From: an uncultured Collinsella sp.
GTDB taxonomy: Bacteria > Actinomycetota > Coriobacteriia > Coriobacteriales > Coriobacteriaceae
NCBI GenBank assembly: GCA_902475375.1
Contig: CABRZC010000035.1
Span: 1 to 18,443, forward strand
DNA length: 18,443 nucleotides
Direction: 5' to 3'
The position numbers and the translations under genes were made by a program. This document shows, one piece after another, positions 1-7,519 of this stretch (position 1 is its first letter; each line of letters begins with the position of its first letter). The notes beneath the pieces are model-generated. The model was not told the DNA's origin, did no database searches, and saw nothing but the letters and a program-made list of their open reading frames with translations.

Positions 1-1727
1 CCAAACAACTGGACTTGATTGTCACGTACGCGCACGGCAAAACGGTCGAGCTCATTGAATGCCTGCTCGTCGGTCACCGGCATGCCGGCAAGCAGACGCC
101 GCGCCGATAATACCATGCGCACCCAGATGGCGAGTGCTCGGATTCCGCGCGCTTCGAGTGCCTCGAGCGTCAGGGCCATCTCGTCATCACGCTCGTCAGT
201 CCCTGCATACGACCCATCAAATAGCTCCGTCAACATGCGGTCCGCTCGCACAAACGTCCCCGCGATATCGAGCTCACAATCGTAGGCCTTATCCGTTTTG
301 AGCCCCGCGAGGATCTCACCACCCTTCGCCCGCTCGGTCAGCCCATGCTTTATCTCGACATGTGCGGACAGCATGTCGAGTGCGGCACAAGACACCTCAC
401 TTTCCAACGCCGTATGGCTTGCCGGAAGCCCCAGACCACCATCTCCATAACAGGCAGCCGTAAACGCGTGCGCCACCTTCCACGACACGGGATCGAGCTC
501 GCAAATCGCTTGCTCGCCCGCATGCTCGATAATTGAGGCCATATACCGCGCTAGCTTTGTATTGGAGACGCTCACCGCCGCCAGATAGATGCCGAGCGCC
601 TCGTCAGGCGTCGGCTCCGATGCCTGGCCATCTGCCTCGGTCTTTCCCAGCGCCGCGCGGCAAACATCCCCTCCATGCCCCGTCAGGGCCAGATCGACCC
701 CATACTGCCCGGCAAGCTCCAACACCGCACTGCGGTCCAAAAACGCGTCGGCAAGGTCCATCGCGGTATCGCAGCGCCCTGCTTTAATCAAAATACGTGC
801 CGCCCGCACAACGAGTTCGGGGCGAATTTCGGCGACCAGCTTGCGCAATCGCAGGCGTGCGTTGTCCTCGGTACCCAAGCAGGTAAAGCTCCGGTCTGCC
901 GGATCAACGCCAAAAATGGGATAATCGCGGACAAGATAGGACTGGTCAATCGCCGAAAGCCTAACACCGCAAGCCTCGAGCTCCGAAATATTGCCCTCAC
1001 CCATTAAGACCATCAAGCATGCCACACTAAACAGGGCGTTGTTCTCGAGCGACGCCAGATCAACAAGTGCCGCACCGTAGATATTGACGATCTCGTTTTC
1101 GAGCATCTGGGCAACGTCTCCCTGCCCGTATAGTCCCGACTGCATAGCCGAGACGAGCTCGGGCACGCCCTGCGTAAGCTGGTAGAAGTCGAGCGATGTG
1201 CTGATCGAAAACACCGATGCCCACGCCGAATACTCATAGGCATGCACCTTGAGCATCTGCGCGTTGACTTTAATCGAATCGCCTAGTCCATGAATCAGCT
1301 GGCGATTCGAAGGACGGCAGCTCATAAAGACCCCAACCCCCATAGCACGCAGGCTTCGGATTCGGTCGATCAGCTCCTCGGTCTCGCCCTGGCTGAGGTT
1401 AGGCACGTTATCGATTGCAATCAGGGAGTGCGGCTTGTCCTTAAGCTCTTCGGTAACGACCTCGAGCTGCATAAACACCTCGCGCCCAATGGCGCGGTCG
1501 GCCTCGATGATCCGCACGGGACCTCGCGTCGGATCGTTTTTAACCTCTTGGGTATACTGCAGCAGCACCGAGGTTTTCCCAAAGCCATCAGGCGCGTAGA
1601 GGACTACGATGCCGGCCTTTCGGCCCTTGGCGATAAGTTCGTTCATCAAGCGATCGCGCCGCACCGTATAACTACTGCCCAGCGGCATAAGCTCGAGGTC
1701 GTCCATATTGCCCAAATCGTTAACCAT
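1..1727 (-). CDS. STAND/MalT-like P-loop ATPase regulator, N-terminal part (C-terminus beyond left edge)
   Basis: An open frame of 575 codons reads leftward from ATG at 1727 and leaves the window without a stop, so the gene is partial. GAGGAG sits 5 bases before the ATG and supports this start. Visible features: Walker A APDGFGKTS at residues 45-53, a Walker B-like strand SLIAIDNV at 101-108, SCRPS near 136-140 in a sensor-like position, and a GxP motif (TQGVP) at 185-189. This order is typical of STAND NTPases such as MalT and the large LuxR-type (LAL) regulators. Those proteins act in the cytoplasm as ligand-controlled transcription activators with a C-terminal HTH. The HTH would lie outside the window, so the DNA-binding role is inferred. 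No transmembrane segment is seen. The inducer is unknown; the nearest neighbour is nagB, transcribed in the same direction behind its own terminator. Confidence 0.85.
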   Translation of the reverse strand, partial: MVNDLGNMDDLELMPLGSSYTVRRDRLMNELIAKGRKAGIVVLYAPDGFGKTSVLLQYTQEVKNDPTRGPVRIIEADRAIGREVFMQLEVVTEELKDKPHSLIAIDNVPNLSQGETEELIDRIRSLRAMGVGVFMSCRPSNRQLIHGLGDSIKVNAQMLKVHAYEYSAWASVFSISTSLDFYQLTQGVPELVSAMQSGLYGQGDVAQMLENEIVNIYGAALVDLASLENNALFSVACLMVLMGEGNISELEACGVRLSAIDQSYLVRDYPIFGVDPADRSFTCLGTEDNARLRLRKLVAEIRPELVVRAARILIKAGRCDTAMDLADAFLDRSAVLELAGQYGVDLALTGHGGDVCRAALGKTEADGQASEPTPDEALGIYLAAVSVSNTKLARYMASIIEHAGEQAICELDPVSWKVAHAFTAACYGDGGLGLPASHTALESEVSCAALDMLSAHVEIKHGLTERAKGGEILAGLKTDKAYDCELDIAGTFVRADRMLTELFDGSYAGTDERDDEMALTLEALEARGIRALAIWVRMVLSARRLLAGMPVTDEQAFNELDRFAVRVRDNQVQLF

Positions 1728-2111
1728 GCCCGCTCCTCAACTCGACCACATGGACACCGTAACGCTAGACCATATGTATCGCTAGATGAATAGAGCGATG
1801 CTACGGTTTAGGATGTTTGTTGGTACGCAAATGGCAAGTTTTTGTTCAGCGTGGTCCGATTGAAACTTATCCCCCAACCAATCAGTCTTTGCGCAGGTCA
1901 ATGCGCTTGCCAGCTTGTCCCATCCTTTGACAGTGTACCTCAAATGAGTGCTGTTCAATTGTGTTGCGCAACTCACCTAACGCCAGCTACCGTCTACGAC
2001 CTTTTCATAGCATTTATGCATAGTATCTGTTATGGAATGAATCATGCTGCACCTGACGCACCCGTCAAGTTCGCGGCAAGATTTTCGTCAAGCACACGGC
2101 GCGCGCTCAGC
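1728..2111. other. Gene-free interval upstream of the STAND regulator
   Basis: This stretch is less GC-rich than its neighbours and holds no convincing gene. It contains a direct repeat CGCTAGA at 1763-1769 and 1780-1786 (17 bp apart), an inverted repeat ATCGCT/AGCGAT at 1778-1783 and 1794-1799, and a 10-bp palindrome GTTGCGCAAC at 1963-1972. The first two lie 36-72 bp before the regulator start and could be regulatory. I found no promoter with good spacing on either strand. The plus-strand frame that opens at 1842 runs antisense to nagB and is not a gene. Confidence 0.5.
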
Positions 2112-2139
2112 AAAAAGGCCCCCGCAAAGCGGAGGCCTT
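2112..2139 (-). terminator. Rho-independent terminator after nagB
   Basis: Arms 2115-2125 and 2129-2139 form an 11-bp stem with a 3-base loop and one G-U pair on the minus-strand RNA. A run of five U (complement of 2112-2116) follows. It lies 32 bases after the nagB stop. Confidence 0.9.
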
Positions 2140-2171
2140 CGGCAAAGCTATGTCGAGGTGATAGGCTATCG

Positions 2172-2900
2172 CTACTTGCAGAGCGAAAGGGCGGCCTCGT
2201 CGGCAACGACAACGCAGTTGGTGTGCAGTTGCAGGATCGAGGCAGGGCACTGAGGGGTAACAGGGCCATAGCACATGTCATGCACGGCCTGCGCCTTGGC
2301 CTCGCCGTTGGCGACGACCAGGATCATGCGGGCATACATGATGGTCTGGGTGCCCATGGTGTAGGCCTGACGGGGCACGTCGTCGATGCTGTCGAACAGG
2401 CGGCTGTTGGCCTGAATAGTGCTCTCGGTAAGGTCGACACAGTGCGTACCCTTGGAGAAGTGGTCATCGGGCTCGTTGAAGCCAATGTGACCGTTGTTAC
2501 CGATGCCGAGCAGCTGCAGATCAGGGTAACCGGCAGCAGCGACGATCTTGTCGTACTCAGAGCAGGCAGCAGCAGCGTCGGGATTGGAGCCATCGGGCAC
2601 ATGCGTGTTGTTCAGGTCGATGTTAATGTGATCGAAGAAGTTCTCACGCATAAAGTAGTGGTAGCTCTGGGGATCGTCGTGCGAAAGGCCACGATACTCG
2701 TCGAGGTTGTAGGTGCTGACCTCGGCAAAGTCGACGTCACCCTTCTCGTACCAAGCGGCGAGCTGCTTGTAGGCGCCAATCGGGGTGGAGCCGGTGGCAA
2801 GACCCAGCACGCAATCGGGCTTGAGGATAACCTGGGCCGAGATGATATTGGCGGCCTTGCGGCTCATATCCTCGTAGTCTTTAGCTTTAATGATCTTCAT
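2172..2900 (-). CDS. nagB: Glucosamine-6-phosphate deaminase
   Basis: NagB converts glucosamine-6-phosphate to fructose-6-phosphate and ammonia, the step that brings amino sugars (mucin or peptidoglycan GlcNAc) into glycolysis in the cytoplasm. The 242-residue product matches the short, Bacillus-type NagB length. Visible motifs: phosphate-binding LATGSTPIGAY at 34-44, NLDEYRGL at 65-72 with catalytic Asp67, and GIGNNGHIGFNEP at 132-144 with His138 and Glu143. Asn136 replaces the Asp found in E. coli, as is common in the short enzymes. The ATG at 2900 is chosen because AGAAAGGA precedes it and the conserved N-terminus starts there; an in-frame extension to 3065 has no homology-like content. 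It lies downstream of EIIA and glmM on the same strand with a 272-bp gap, so it may have its own promoter, although I could not identify one. Confidence 0.97.
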   Translation of the reverse strand: MKIIKAKDYEDMSRKAANIISAQVILKPDCVLGLATGSTPIGAYKQLAAWYEKGDVDFAEVSTYNLDEYRGLSHDDPQSYHYFMRENFFDHINIDLNNTHVPDGSNPDAAAACSEYDKIVAAAGYPDLQLLGIGNNGHIGFNEPDDHFSKGTHCVDLTESTIQANSRLFDSIDDVPRQAYTMGTQTIMYARMILVVANGEAKAQAVHDMCYGPVTPQCPASILQLHTNCVVVADEAALSLCK

Positions 2901-3098
2901 TACGCGTCCTTTCTCGTACAAGAGAGGCAAGGCTTCCCTTACAAGCACTTGCCCGCGGCCCGCGTCGGCCGCAACCAACGTGTGCGGCCACCAGGGCGAG
3001 GTCGCGTAATGTATGTGTCTCGTGTCTAGCCGCGTCGAGGCCCCTGCCCGTCCACGGTGACCCAAAGCTGTTTAGCTTCGGACAAATCCCATCTTGCC

Positions 3099-3132
3099 AC
3101 GGAGGGCGTCCTCTTTCAAGGGCGCCCTCCGT
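3099..3132 (-). terminator. GC-rich hairpin after the EIIA gene, possible terminator
   Basis: Arms 3099-3108 and 3123-3132 give a perfect 10-bp stem (ACGGAGGGCG/CGCCCTCCGT), with an inner CCT/AGG pairing in the loop. It lies 40 bases after the EIIA stop. No U-run follows on either strand, so it may be a weak or factor-assisted terminator, or an RNA stabiliser. Confidence 0.5.
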
Positions 3133-3172
3133 AAACGTGTTTGAATTGTAGGCTAAAGGCCAAGCGCGCTCA

Positions 3173-3670
3173 CTAGCGCTCGCGAGCGACGATGAGTTGG
3201 TCCATCTCCTCGACATGCTCGCCAATAGAACCCTTGATGCTCGAGAACTCAACGGAGTTGCACACCAAGATAGGAACCGTCACATCGTAACCCTCGGCGG
3301 CAATTGCCTCGCGATCGAACTCGATGAGTACATCGCCCTTATGGACGATGTCACCCACTTGCGCATGTACGGTAAAGTGCTTGCCCTCGAGCTGAACAGT
3401 GTCCAAACCAACGTGGATGAGCACGTCTAGGCCATCGACCGTGTTAAGCGCAACGGCATGTCCCGTGGGAAAAATGGCCTCGACCTTGGCGTCTGCCGGC
3501 GCAATCACGCGCGTGCCGGTAGGCTGAATCGCCACGCCCTGGCCCAAAAGGCCGGTGGCAAACGTCTGGTCATTGACCTCCGACAACGGAATGACGTCGC
3601 CCGAGATGGGAGCATCCAGCGTAAGGACTCGACCACGCATACCAAAAGACCTTAGGACTTTAGTGAACAT
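3173..3670 (-). CDS. crr: Free-standing PTS glucose-type EIIA component
   Basis: EIIA-Glc family proteins accept phosphate from HPr and pass it to the EIIB domain of a sugar permease; in many bacteria they also signal carbon status. The 165-residue protein is one complete PTS_EIIA_1 domain with no EIIB or EIIC attached. Visible motifs: APISGDVIPL at 20-29, TGHAVALNT at 69-77 with His71, and VLIHVGLDTV at 83-92 with phospho-accepting His86. The ATG at 3670 has GAGG six bases upstream; an in-frame TTG at 3691 would add seven non-conserved residues and is less likely. It starts 71 bp after the glmM stop. Its permease partner is not in this window; the glmM and nagB context suggests, but does not prove, a GlcNAc or glucosamine substrate. 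The symbol is assigned by family only. Confidence 0.9.
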   Translation of the reverse strand: MFTKVLRSFGMRGRVLTLDAPISGDVIPLSEVNDQTFATGLLGQGVAIQPTGTRVIAPADAKVEAIFPTGHAVALNTVDGLDVLIHVGLDTVQLEGKHFTVHAQVGDIVHKGDVLIEFDREAIAAEGYDVTVPILVCNSVEFSSIKGSIGEHVEEMDQLIVARER

Positions 3671-3741
3671 GCTCCCCCTCGGACATACCAATCAATCAAA
3701 ATAGCCTTAACAGTTTACCACTTGGCACCCGTTATTGACCA

Positions 3742-5079
3742 TTAGGGAAGTTCGCGCTTGACAACCTCGACGATGTCGTCGACAACACGCTGGGTCAGCT
3801 CGTGCGTCTCGGCCTCGGCCATAACGCGAACCAGCGGCTCGGTACCGCTCGGGCGCACCAAGATGCGGCCACGACCGTTGAGCTCCTTCTCGGCGGCAGC
3901 GACGGCGTCCCAGATGGGCTGGCAATCGTCCAGGCCGGCCTTGTTGTCCGAATGCACGTTGACGAGCACCTGCGGGTACTTCTTCATGATGCCAGCAAGG
4001 TCGGTAAGGGTGCGGCCGGTGCGCTTGAGCACGGCCAGAAGCTGCAGGGCCGTCACCAAGCCGTCGCCGGTGGTGTTGTGCTCCAGGAAGATGATATGGC
4101 CGGACTGCTCGCCGCCGATGACGGCACCGTCCTCGAGCATGCGCTCAAGAACATAGCGGTCGCCCACGGCGGTCTGAACCATCTCAAAGCCCTGCTCCTT
4201 CATGGCGATGGAGAAACCGAGGTTGCACATAACGGTCGAGACAATCTCGGAGTTGGCGAGCTTGCCACGAGCAGCAAGGTCGGAGCCGCAGATGGCCAGG
4301 ATGTAGTCGCCATCGATCTCGTTGCCCTCACTGTCCACGAACAGCACGCGATCAGCGTCGCCATCGTGGGCCAGGCCGATATCGGCGTGGGTGCGCAGCA
4401 CGAGCTCACGCAGGGGCTCAAGGTGCGTGGAGCCGCACTCGACGTTAATGTCAGTGCCGCAGTAATCGGTGTTGATGGCATGGACCGTGGCGCCCAGGCG
4501 CTGCAGCGCGGCAGGCGTGGTCTGGCACGAAGCGCCGTGGCCGCAGTCGACGGCAACAACCAGTCCGTCGAGCTTAAGGCCGTCGAGCGTGCTGATGGCA
4601 TGATCGACATAGTCCTTGCGGGCATCCTTCATCTTGATGATGTGACCCACACCGGCGCCAGTCGGCAGCGTGTCGGCAGCCATGGCCTCCTCGGACATGA
4701 CCCAGGCGCTGATCTCTTCCTCAACCGCGTCGGGAAGCTTCATGCCCTTGCGGCTAAAGAACTTGATGCCGTTGAACTCGGGCGGATTGTGCGAAGCAGA
4801 GATGACGATGCCGCCGTCGAGCTCGTTTTGGACGGTGAGCAGCGCCACGGCGGGCGTGGGGATAACGCCGCAGCAATGCGGACGGCCGCCCTCGGCCATA
4901 ATGCCAGCAGTCAGAGCGCTCTCGAGCATGGTGCCCGAAAGGCGCGTGTCACGGCCGATGCAGATGTCCGGACCAAGGAACTTGGTCGCCGCGCGGCCCA
5001 GGCGAAATGCGAGGTCGCACGAAAGATCGGCGTTGGCGACACCACGGACGCCATCGGTACCGAAGATGTTTTGGGGCAT
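3742..5079 (-). CDS. glmM: Phosphoglucosamine mutase
   Basis: GlmM interconverts glucosamine-6-phosphate and glucosamine-1-phosphate, the committed route to UDP-GlcNAc for peptidoglycan. The product is 445 residues, the usual family length. Motifs in order: GTDGVRG at 7-13; the active-site loop ISASHNP at 93-99 with phosphorylated Ser96; metal-binding DGDADR in the middle domain; and sugar-phosphate loop RPSGTEPLVRV near the C-terminus. The ATG at 5079 follows GGAAGGAG at 7 bases; an upstream in-frame TTG would place this Shine-Dalgarno inside the coding region. The gene begins only 49 bases after the U-run of the rpsI terminator, with a 6-bp hairpin (arms 5098-5103 and 5115-5120) in between. 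Its transcription may therefore rest on read-through or on a promoter overlapping the terminator. NagB, two genes on, uses the same substrate in the catabolic direction. Confidence 0.97.
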   Translation of the reverse strand: MPQNIFGTDGVRGVANADLSCDLAFRLGRAATKFLGPDICIGRDTRLSGTMLESALTAGIMAEGGRPHCCGVIPTPAVALLTVQNELDGGIVISASHNPPEFNGIKFFSRKGMKLPDAVEEEISAWVMSEEAMAADTLPTGAGVGHIIKMKDARKDYVDHAISTLDGLKLDGLVVAVDCGHGASCQTTPAALQRLGATVHAINTDYCGTDINVECGSTHLEPLRELVLRTHADIGLAHDGDADRVLFVDSEGNEIDGDYILAICGSDLAARGKLANSEIVSTVMCNLGFSIAMKEQGFEMVQTAVGDRYVLERMLEDGAVIGGEQSGHIIFLEHNTTGDGLVTALQLLAVLKRTGRTLTDLAGIMKKYPQVLVNVHSDNKAGLDDCQPIWDAVAAAEKELNGRGRILVRPSGTEPLVRVMAEAETHELTQRVVDDIVEVVKRELP

Positions 5080-5128
5080 AGGATCGCTCCTTCCCAAGTG
5101 GGCAAAACGCAGTCGCCCACCCTAGTCG

Positions 5129-5172
5129 AAAAAGAAAAGCGGGACCCGCCGAGCAATCGGCAGGCCCCGCTT
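5129..5172 (-). terminator. Rho-independent terminator after rpsI
   Basis: Arms 5137-5151 and 5158-5172 pair over 15 positions with a 6-base loop, followed on the minus-strand RNA by UUCUUUUUC. It lies 30 bases after the rpsI stop and ends the rplM-rpsI unit. Confidence 0.92.
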
Positions 5173-5202
5173 GTACATTGTATCTCGTAAGGAGATAAAA
5201 CC

Positions 5203-5598
<396 letters not shown>

Positions 5599-5600
5599 CT

Positions 5601-6044
5601 TTAAGCCTCCAGCTCAATCTTCGTGGGGTTCTGGGCAGCGTGCGGATGCTCGGCACCAGCGTAGACCTTAAGCTTGGTCATCTGGGCACGGCCGAGGGTG
5701 GTCTTGGGCAGCATACCGCGAACGGCGCGCTCGATGACCTTCTCCGGGTGCTTCTCCATAGCCTGGCGGAAGCTCTCAGCCTTGAGGCCGCCGTTGTAGC
5801 CGCTGTGGCGATAATAGGTCTTCGTGTCGGCCTTGTTACCGGTAAGCTGGACCTTATCGGCGTTGATGACGACAACGAAGTCGCCGCAGTCGCTGTTGGG
5901 CGTGAACTGGGGCTTGTTCTTACCGCGCAGGATCATTGCGATCTGGGTGGCAAGACGGCCCAGGACAGCACCATCGGCGTCGACGAGAACCCAGTTGCGC
6001 TGGACCTCGCCCTGCTTGGCGTAGTGAGTCGATTTCGAAATCAC
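5601..6044 (-). CDS. rplM: 50S ribosomal protein L13
   Basis: L13 is an early-assembling large-subunit protein. The 147-residue product has family signatures WVLVDADGAVLGRLAT near residues 18-33, ILRGKNKPQFTP, YYRHSGYNGGL, and RAVRGMLPKTTLGRAQ. The start is GTG at 6044, preceded by GGAGGAG at 6 bases; there is no ATG nearby in frame. It is the first gene of the rplM-rpsI operon, with a strong promoter at 6111-6138 and a leader of about 60 bases that can fold into a bulged hairpin. Confidence 0.99.
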   Translation of the reverse strand: MISKSTHYAKQGEVQRNWVLVDADGAVLGRLATQIAMILRGKNKPQFTPNSDCGDFVVVINADKVQLTGNKADTKTYYRHSGYNGGLKAESFRQAMEKHPEKVIERAVRGMLPKTTLGRAQMTKLKVYAGAEHPHAAQNPTKIELEA

Positions 6045-6072
6045 TTAGACTCCTCCATGTACAGTACGTGTT

Positions 6073-6104
6073 GTTACAGAGATTCACGGGGCTCTGCAAG
6101 TAAC
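6073..6104 (-). promoter_or_regulatory. rplM leader hairpin, possible L13 autoregulatory site
   Basis: On the minus-strand RNA, GUUAC and AGAG (separated by a 4-base bulge) pair with CUCUGUAAC across a 10-base loop. The structure falls between the predicted transcription start and the Shine-Dalgarno of rplM. Ribosomal protein leaders in other phyla bind L13, but I do not recognise this one as a known leader class. Confidence 0.35.
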
Positions 6105-6110
6105 CCGTCC

Positions 6111-6138
6111 ATATTACCCCGCTCGCCGCCCGAGTCAA
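6111..6138 (-). promoter_or_regulatory. Promoter of rplM-rpsI
   Basis: Minus-strand TTGACT (complement of 6133-6138), a 16-base spacer and TAATAT (complement of 6111-6116) form a near-consensus housekeeping sigma promoter. It sits about 65 bases before the GTG of rplM, in the gap after the patatin gene. Confidence 0.85.
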
Positions 6139-6201
6139 CAGGTATTTTGGCTCCGACCAGAGTTTCTGCACATGTCGTCCATGGGTCATGACGTCGCGAC
6201 A

Positions 6202-7080
6202 CTAGCGCTCGACAAACGCCTCGATATCTCCCAATAAGCGCTTTGCCTCCTGGCGGCCCTGAATATACAGGTCGAGGAGCTTTGCCGGATCGTGCTCAAC
6301 ATGGCCGACCTCGACCGGCTTTTGCGGAGCGACGACCAACGCACGGCCCTCGCGCTCATACTTCCACAGGTGCATGCGCTGGATGTTGTAACGGTCGTGG
6401 CGCGTCTCGATAGCCTCGAGCAGGTAGGGGTAGTCGGCATAGCGGGCGCGCGCGGCGGGCATAAACTCGTAAGGCTTTTTCTCGTATGAGCGGTCCTGCG
6501 TAACGATAACGACCGCACGGTCGAAGCCCGCCTCCTCGAGCACATGCTCGATAGGGACCGAATCGGCTACGCCGCCGTCGACGTATTTGTGCCCGTCAAT
6601 CTCGACCGGCGGCGTCACTAGCGGCAGCGACGTCGAGGCGCGCACAGCATCGAGGTCGAGCACGGCGCTTTTGACCGGCAGGTACGTGGCGGTTCCAAAG
6701 AGCATGTCCGTCGCGACGGCGTACATCTCGATGGGGCTGGCGTCGAACGTCTCGTTGTCAAAGGGGTCTAGGCGGTCCTGGACATCGTTGAAGATAAAGT
6801 CGTAACCCACAATAGAGCCCGTGGACGCAAACGATGCGGCGCCCATGTAGCGGCTGTCGTTGCAGAAAGCCAGGTTGATGCGGTTGGCACGGCCGATCTG
6901 GTGCGACTTGTAGTTCACGCCGTTGAGGGCGCCGGCCGATACACCGTAGACAGCCGGAATCTCGACGCCGGCCTCCATGAGGACGTCGAGCACGCCTGCG
7001 GTAAACTGCCCGCGGAAGCTGCCGCCCTCCAAAACGAGCGCGACCTTGCCGGCGTTCTTTGCCTTATCTTCTGCAGTCAT
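6202..7080 (-). CDS. Patatin-like phospholipase family protein
   Basis: This is a cytoplasmic-looking serine hydrolase of 292 residues, the RssA/YjjU-type size. It shows the full patatin catalytic set: oxyanion loop LEGGSFRGQF at 17-26, nucleophile elbow GVSAG at 46-50 with Ser48, and the dyad Asp168 in VDGGVADSVP. No signal peptide or transmembrane span is visible. Family members deacylate phospholipids or other acyl esters; the substrate here is unknown. The ATG at 7080 is preceded by GGAGG at 5 bases. It is transcribed toward rplM but separated from it by the rplM promoter, and I see no U-run terminator after it. The upstream interval carries repeats rather than a gene. Confidence 0.92.
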   Translation of the reverse strand: MTAEDKAKNAGKVALVLEGGSFRGQFTAGVLDVLMEAGVEIPAVYGVSAGALNGVNYKSHQIGRANRINLAFCNDSRYMGAASFASTGSIVGYDFIFNDVQDRLDPFDNETFDASPIEMYAVATDMLFGTATYLPVKSAVLDLDAVRASTSLPLVTPPVEIDGHKYVDGGVADSVPIEHVLEEAGFDRAVVIVTQDRSYEKKPYEFMPAARARYADYPYLLEAIETRHDRYNIQRMHLWKYEREGRALVVAPQKPVEVGHVEHDPAKLLDLYIQGRQEAKRLLGDIEAFVER

Positions 7081-7210
7081 ATTGACCTCCTGCGATTGCG
7101 TTTTGGCTTTCTTCTACCCAGTTTTGGAATGGAGGGCGCATTGGTTTTGGAGTTGCGGAGGACGGGGCGGTCGGCGGGAAAGCGCGTCCCACCCTGCGTT
7201 GCTGCGGCGT

Positions 7211-7258
7211 TTTCTTTACGCTCGCGCCCTGCGCAGAGTTCGATTCTCCGCGGTACGG
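7211..7258 (+). repeat. Direct repeat copy 1, carries a tmRNA T-arm-like 17-mer
   Basis: It matches 7421-7468 at 44 of 48 positions, 210 bp apart. Bases 7236-7252 (GAGTTCGATTCTCCGCG) are identical to the T-arm and acceptor segment of the neighbouring tmRNA gene but in the opposite orientation. Confidence 0.9.
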
Positions 7259-7330
7259 GGGATCCGTTGATGCGGGGTTTGGCCAGCTGAAATTCAATAA
7301 ACATCGCATCCGTTTTGAATCGAGGCTTTG

Positions 7331-7422
7331 CGCGGAGAATCCGCGTATTTGCTTCGCAAATCCGCACCGGCTTCGGCCGCCTGCCGGCGTTCTCGCCCGC
7401 GGGCTACAAACGCTTCGCGTTT
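7331..7422. repeat. Cluster of five short perfect hairpins or palindromes
   Basis: CGCGGA-gaa-TCCGCG (7331-7345), ATTTGC-ttc-GCAAAT (7347-7361), CGGC-ttcg-GCCG (7368-7379), the palindrome GCCCGCGGGC (7395-7404) and AAACGC-ttc-GCGTTT (7408-7422) follow each other within 92 bp. Three have 6-bp stems closed by a TTC/GAA triloop. Confidence 0.8.
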
Positions 7423-7468
7423 GCTTAACGCTCGCGCCCTGCATAGAGTTCGATTCTCCGCGGTACGG
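7421..7468 (+). repeat. Direct repeat copy 2, carries a tmRNA T-arm-like 17-mer
   Basis: This is the second copy of the 48-bp repeat. Its 17-mer at 7446-7462 is an inverted copy of 7529-7545 inside ssrA; the ssrA terminator lies between the two. Confidence 0.9.
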
Positions 7469-7472
7469 ACTA

Positions 7473-7511
7473 GAAATAAAAAGGCAGGTAGATACGAATA
7501 TCTACCTGCCT
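7473..7511 (-). terminator. Rho-independent terminator of ssrA
   Basis: Arms 7482-7494 and 7499-7511 form a perfect 13-bp stem with the stable loop TTCG, followed on the minus strand by TTTTATTTC. The stem ends 9 bases after the tmRNA 3' end. Confidence 0.95.
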
Positions 7512-7519
7512 GTTACTTA

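Larger units (their letters stand above)
7081..7472. other. Gene-free, repeat-rich interval between the patatin gene and ssrA
   Basis: No gene is supported here. The interval holds a 48-bp direct repeat (7211-7258 and 7421-7468) and, between the copies, a cluster of small perfect hairpins. Short open frames in this stretch have arginine- and serine-rich translations typical of non-coding GC-rich DNA. The patatin promoter should lie near 7090-7150, but I could not place one. Confidence 0.6.

Noticed and set aside
1928..1962. Plus-strand promoter starting with TTGACA near 1928
   Set aside because: The -35 hexamer is perfect, but no -10-like sequence lies 15-19 bases downstream and no plus-strand gene follows.
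1842..3029. 395-codon plus-strand open frame opposite nagB
   Set aside because: Most of it mirrors nagB; the first part crosses non-coding DNA and the nagB terminator.
3671..3741. Promoter for the EIIA gene in the glmM-EIIA gap
   Set aside because: TAAACT has a 17-base spacing only to GGTCAA, a poor -35; co-transcription with glmM is equally likely.
3802..5190. 462-codon plus-strand open frame opposite glmM
   Set aside because: Antisense shadow of a fully conserved glmM, with no start signal or domain.
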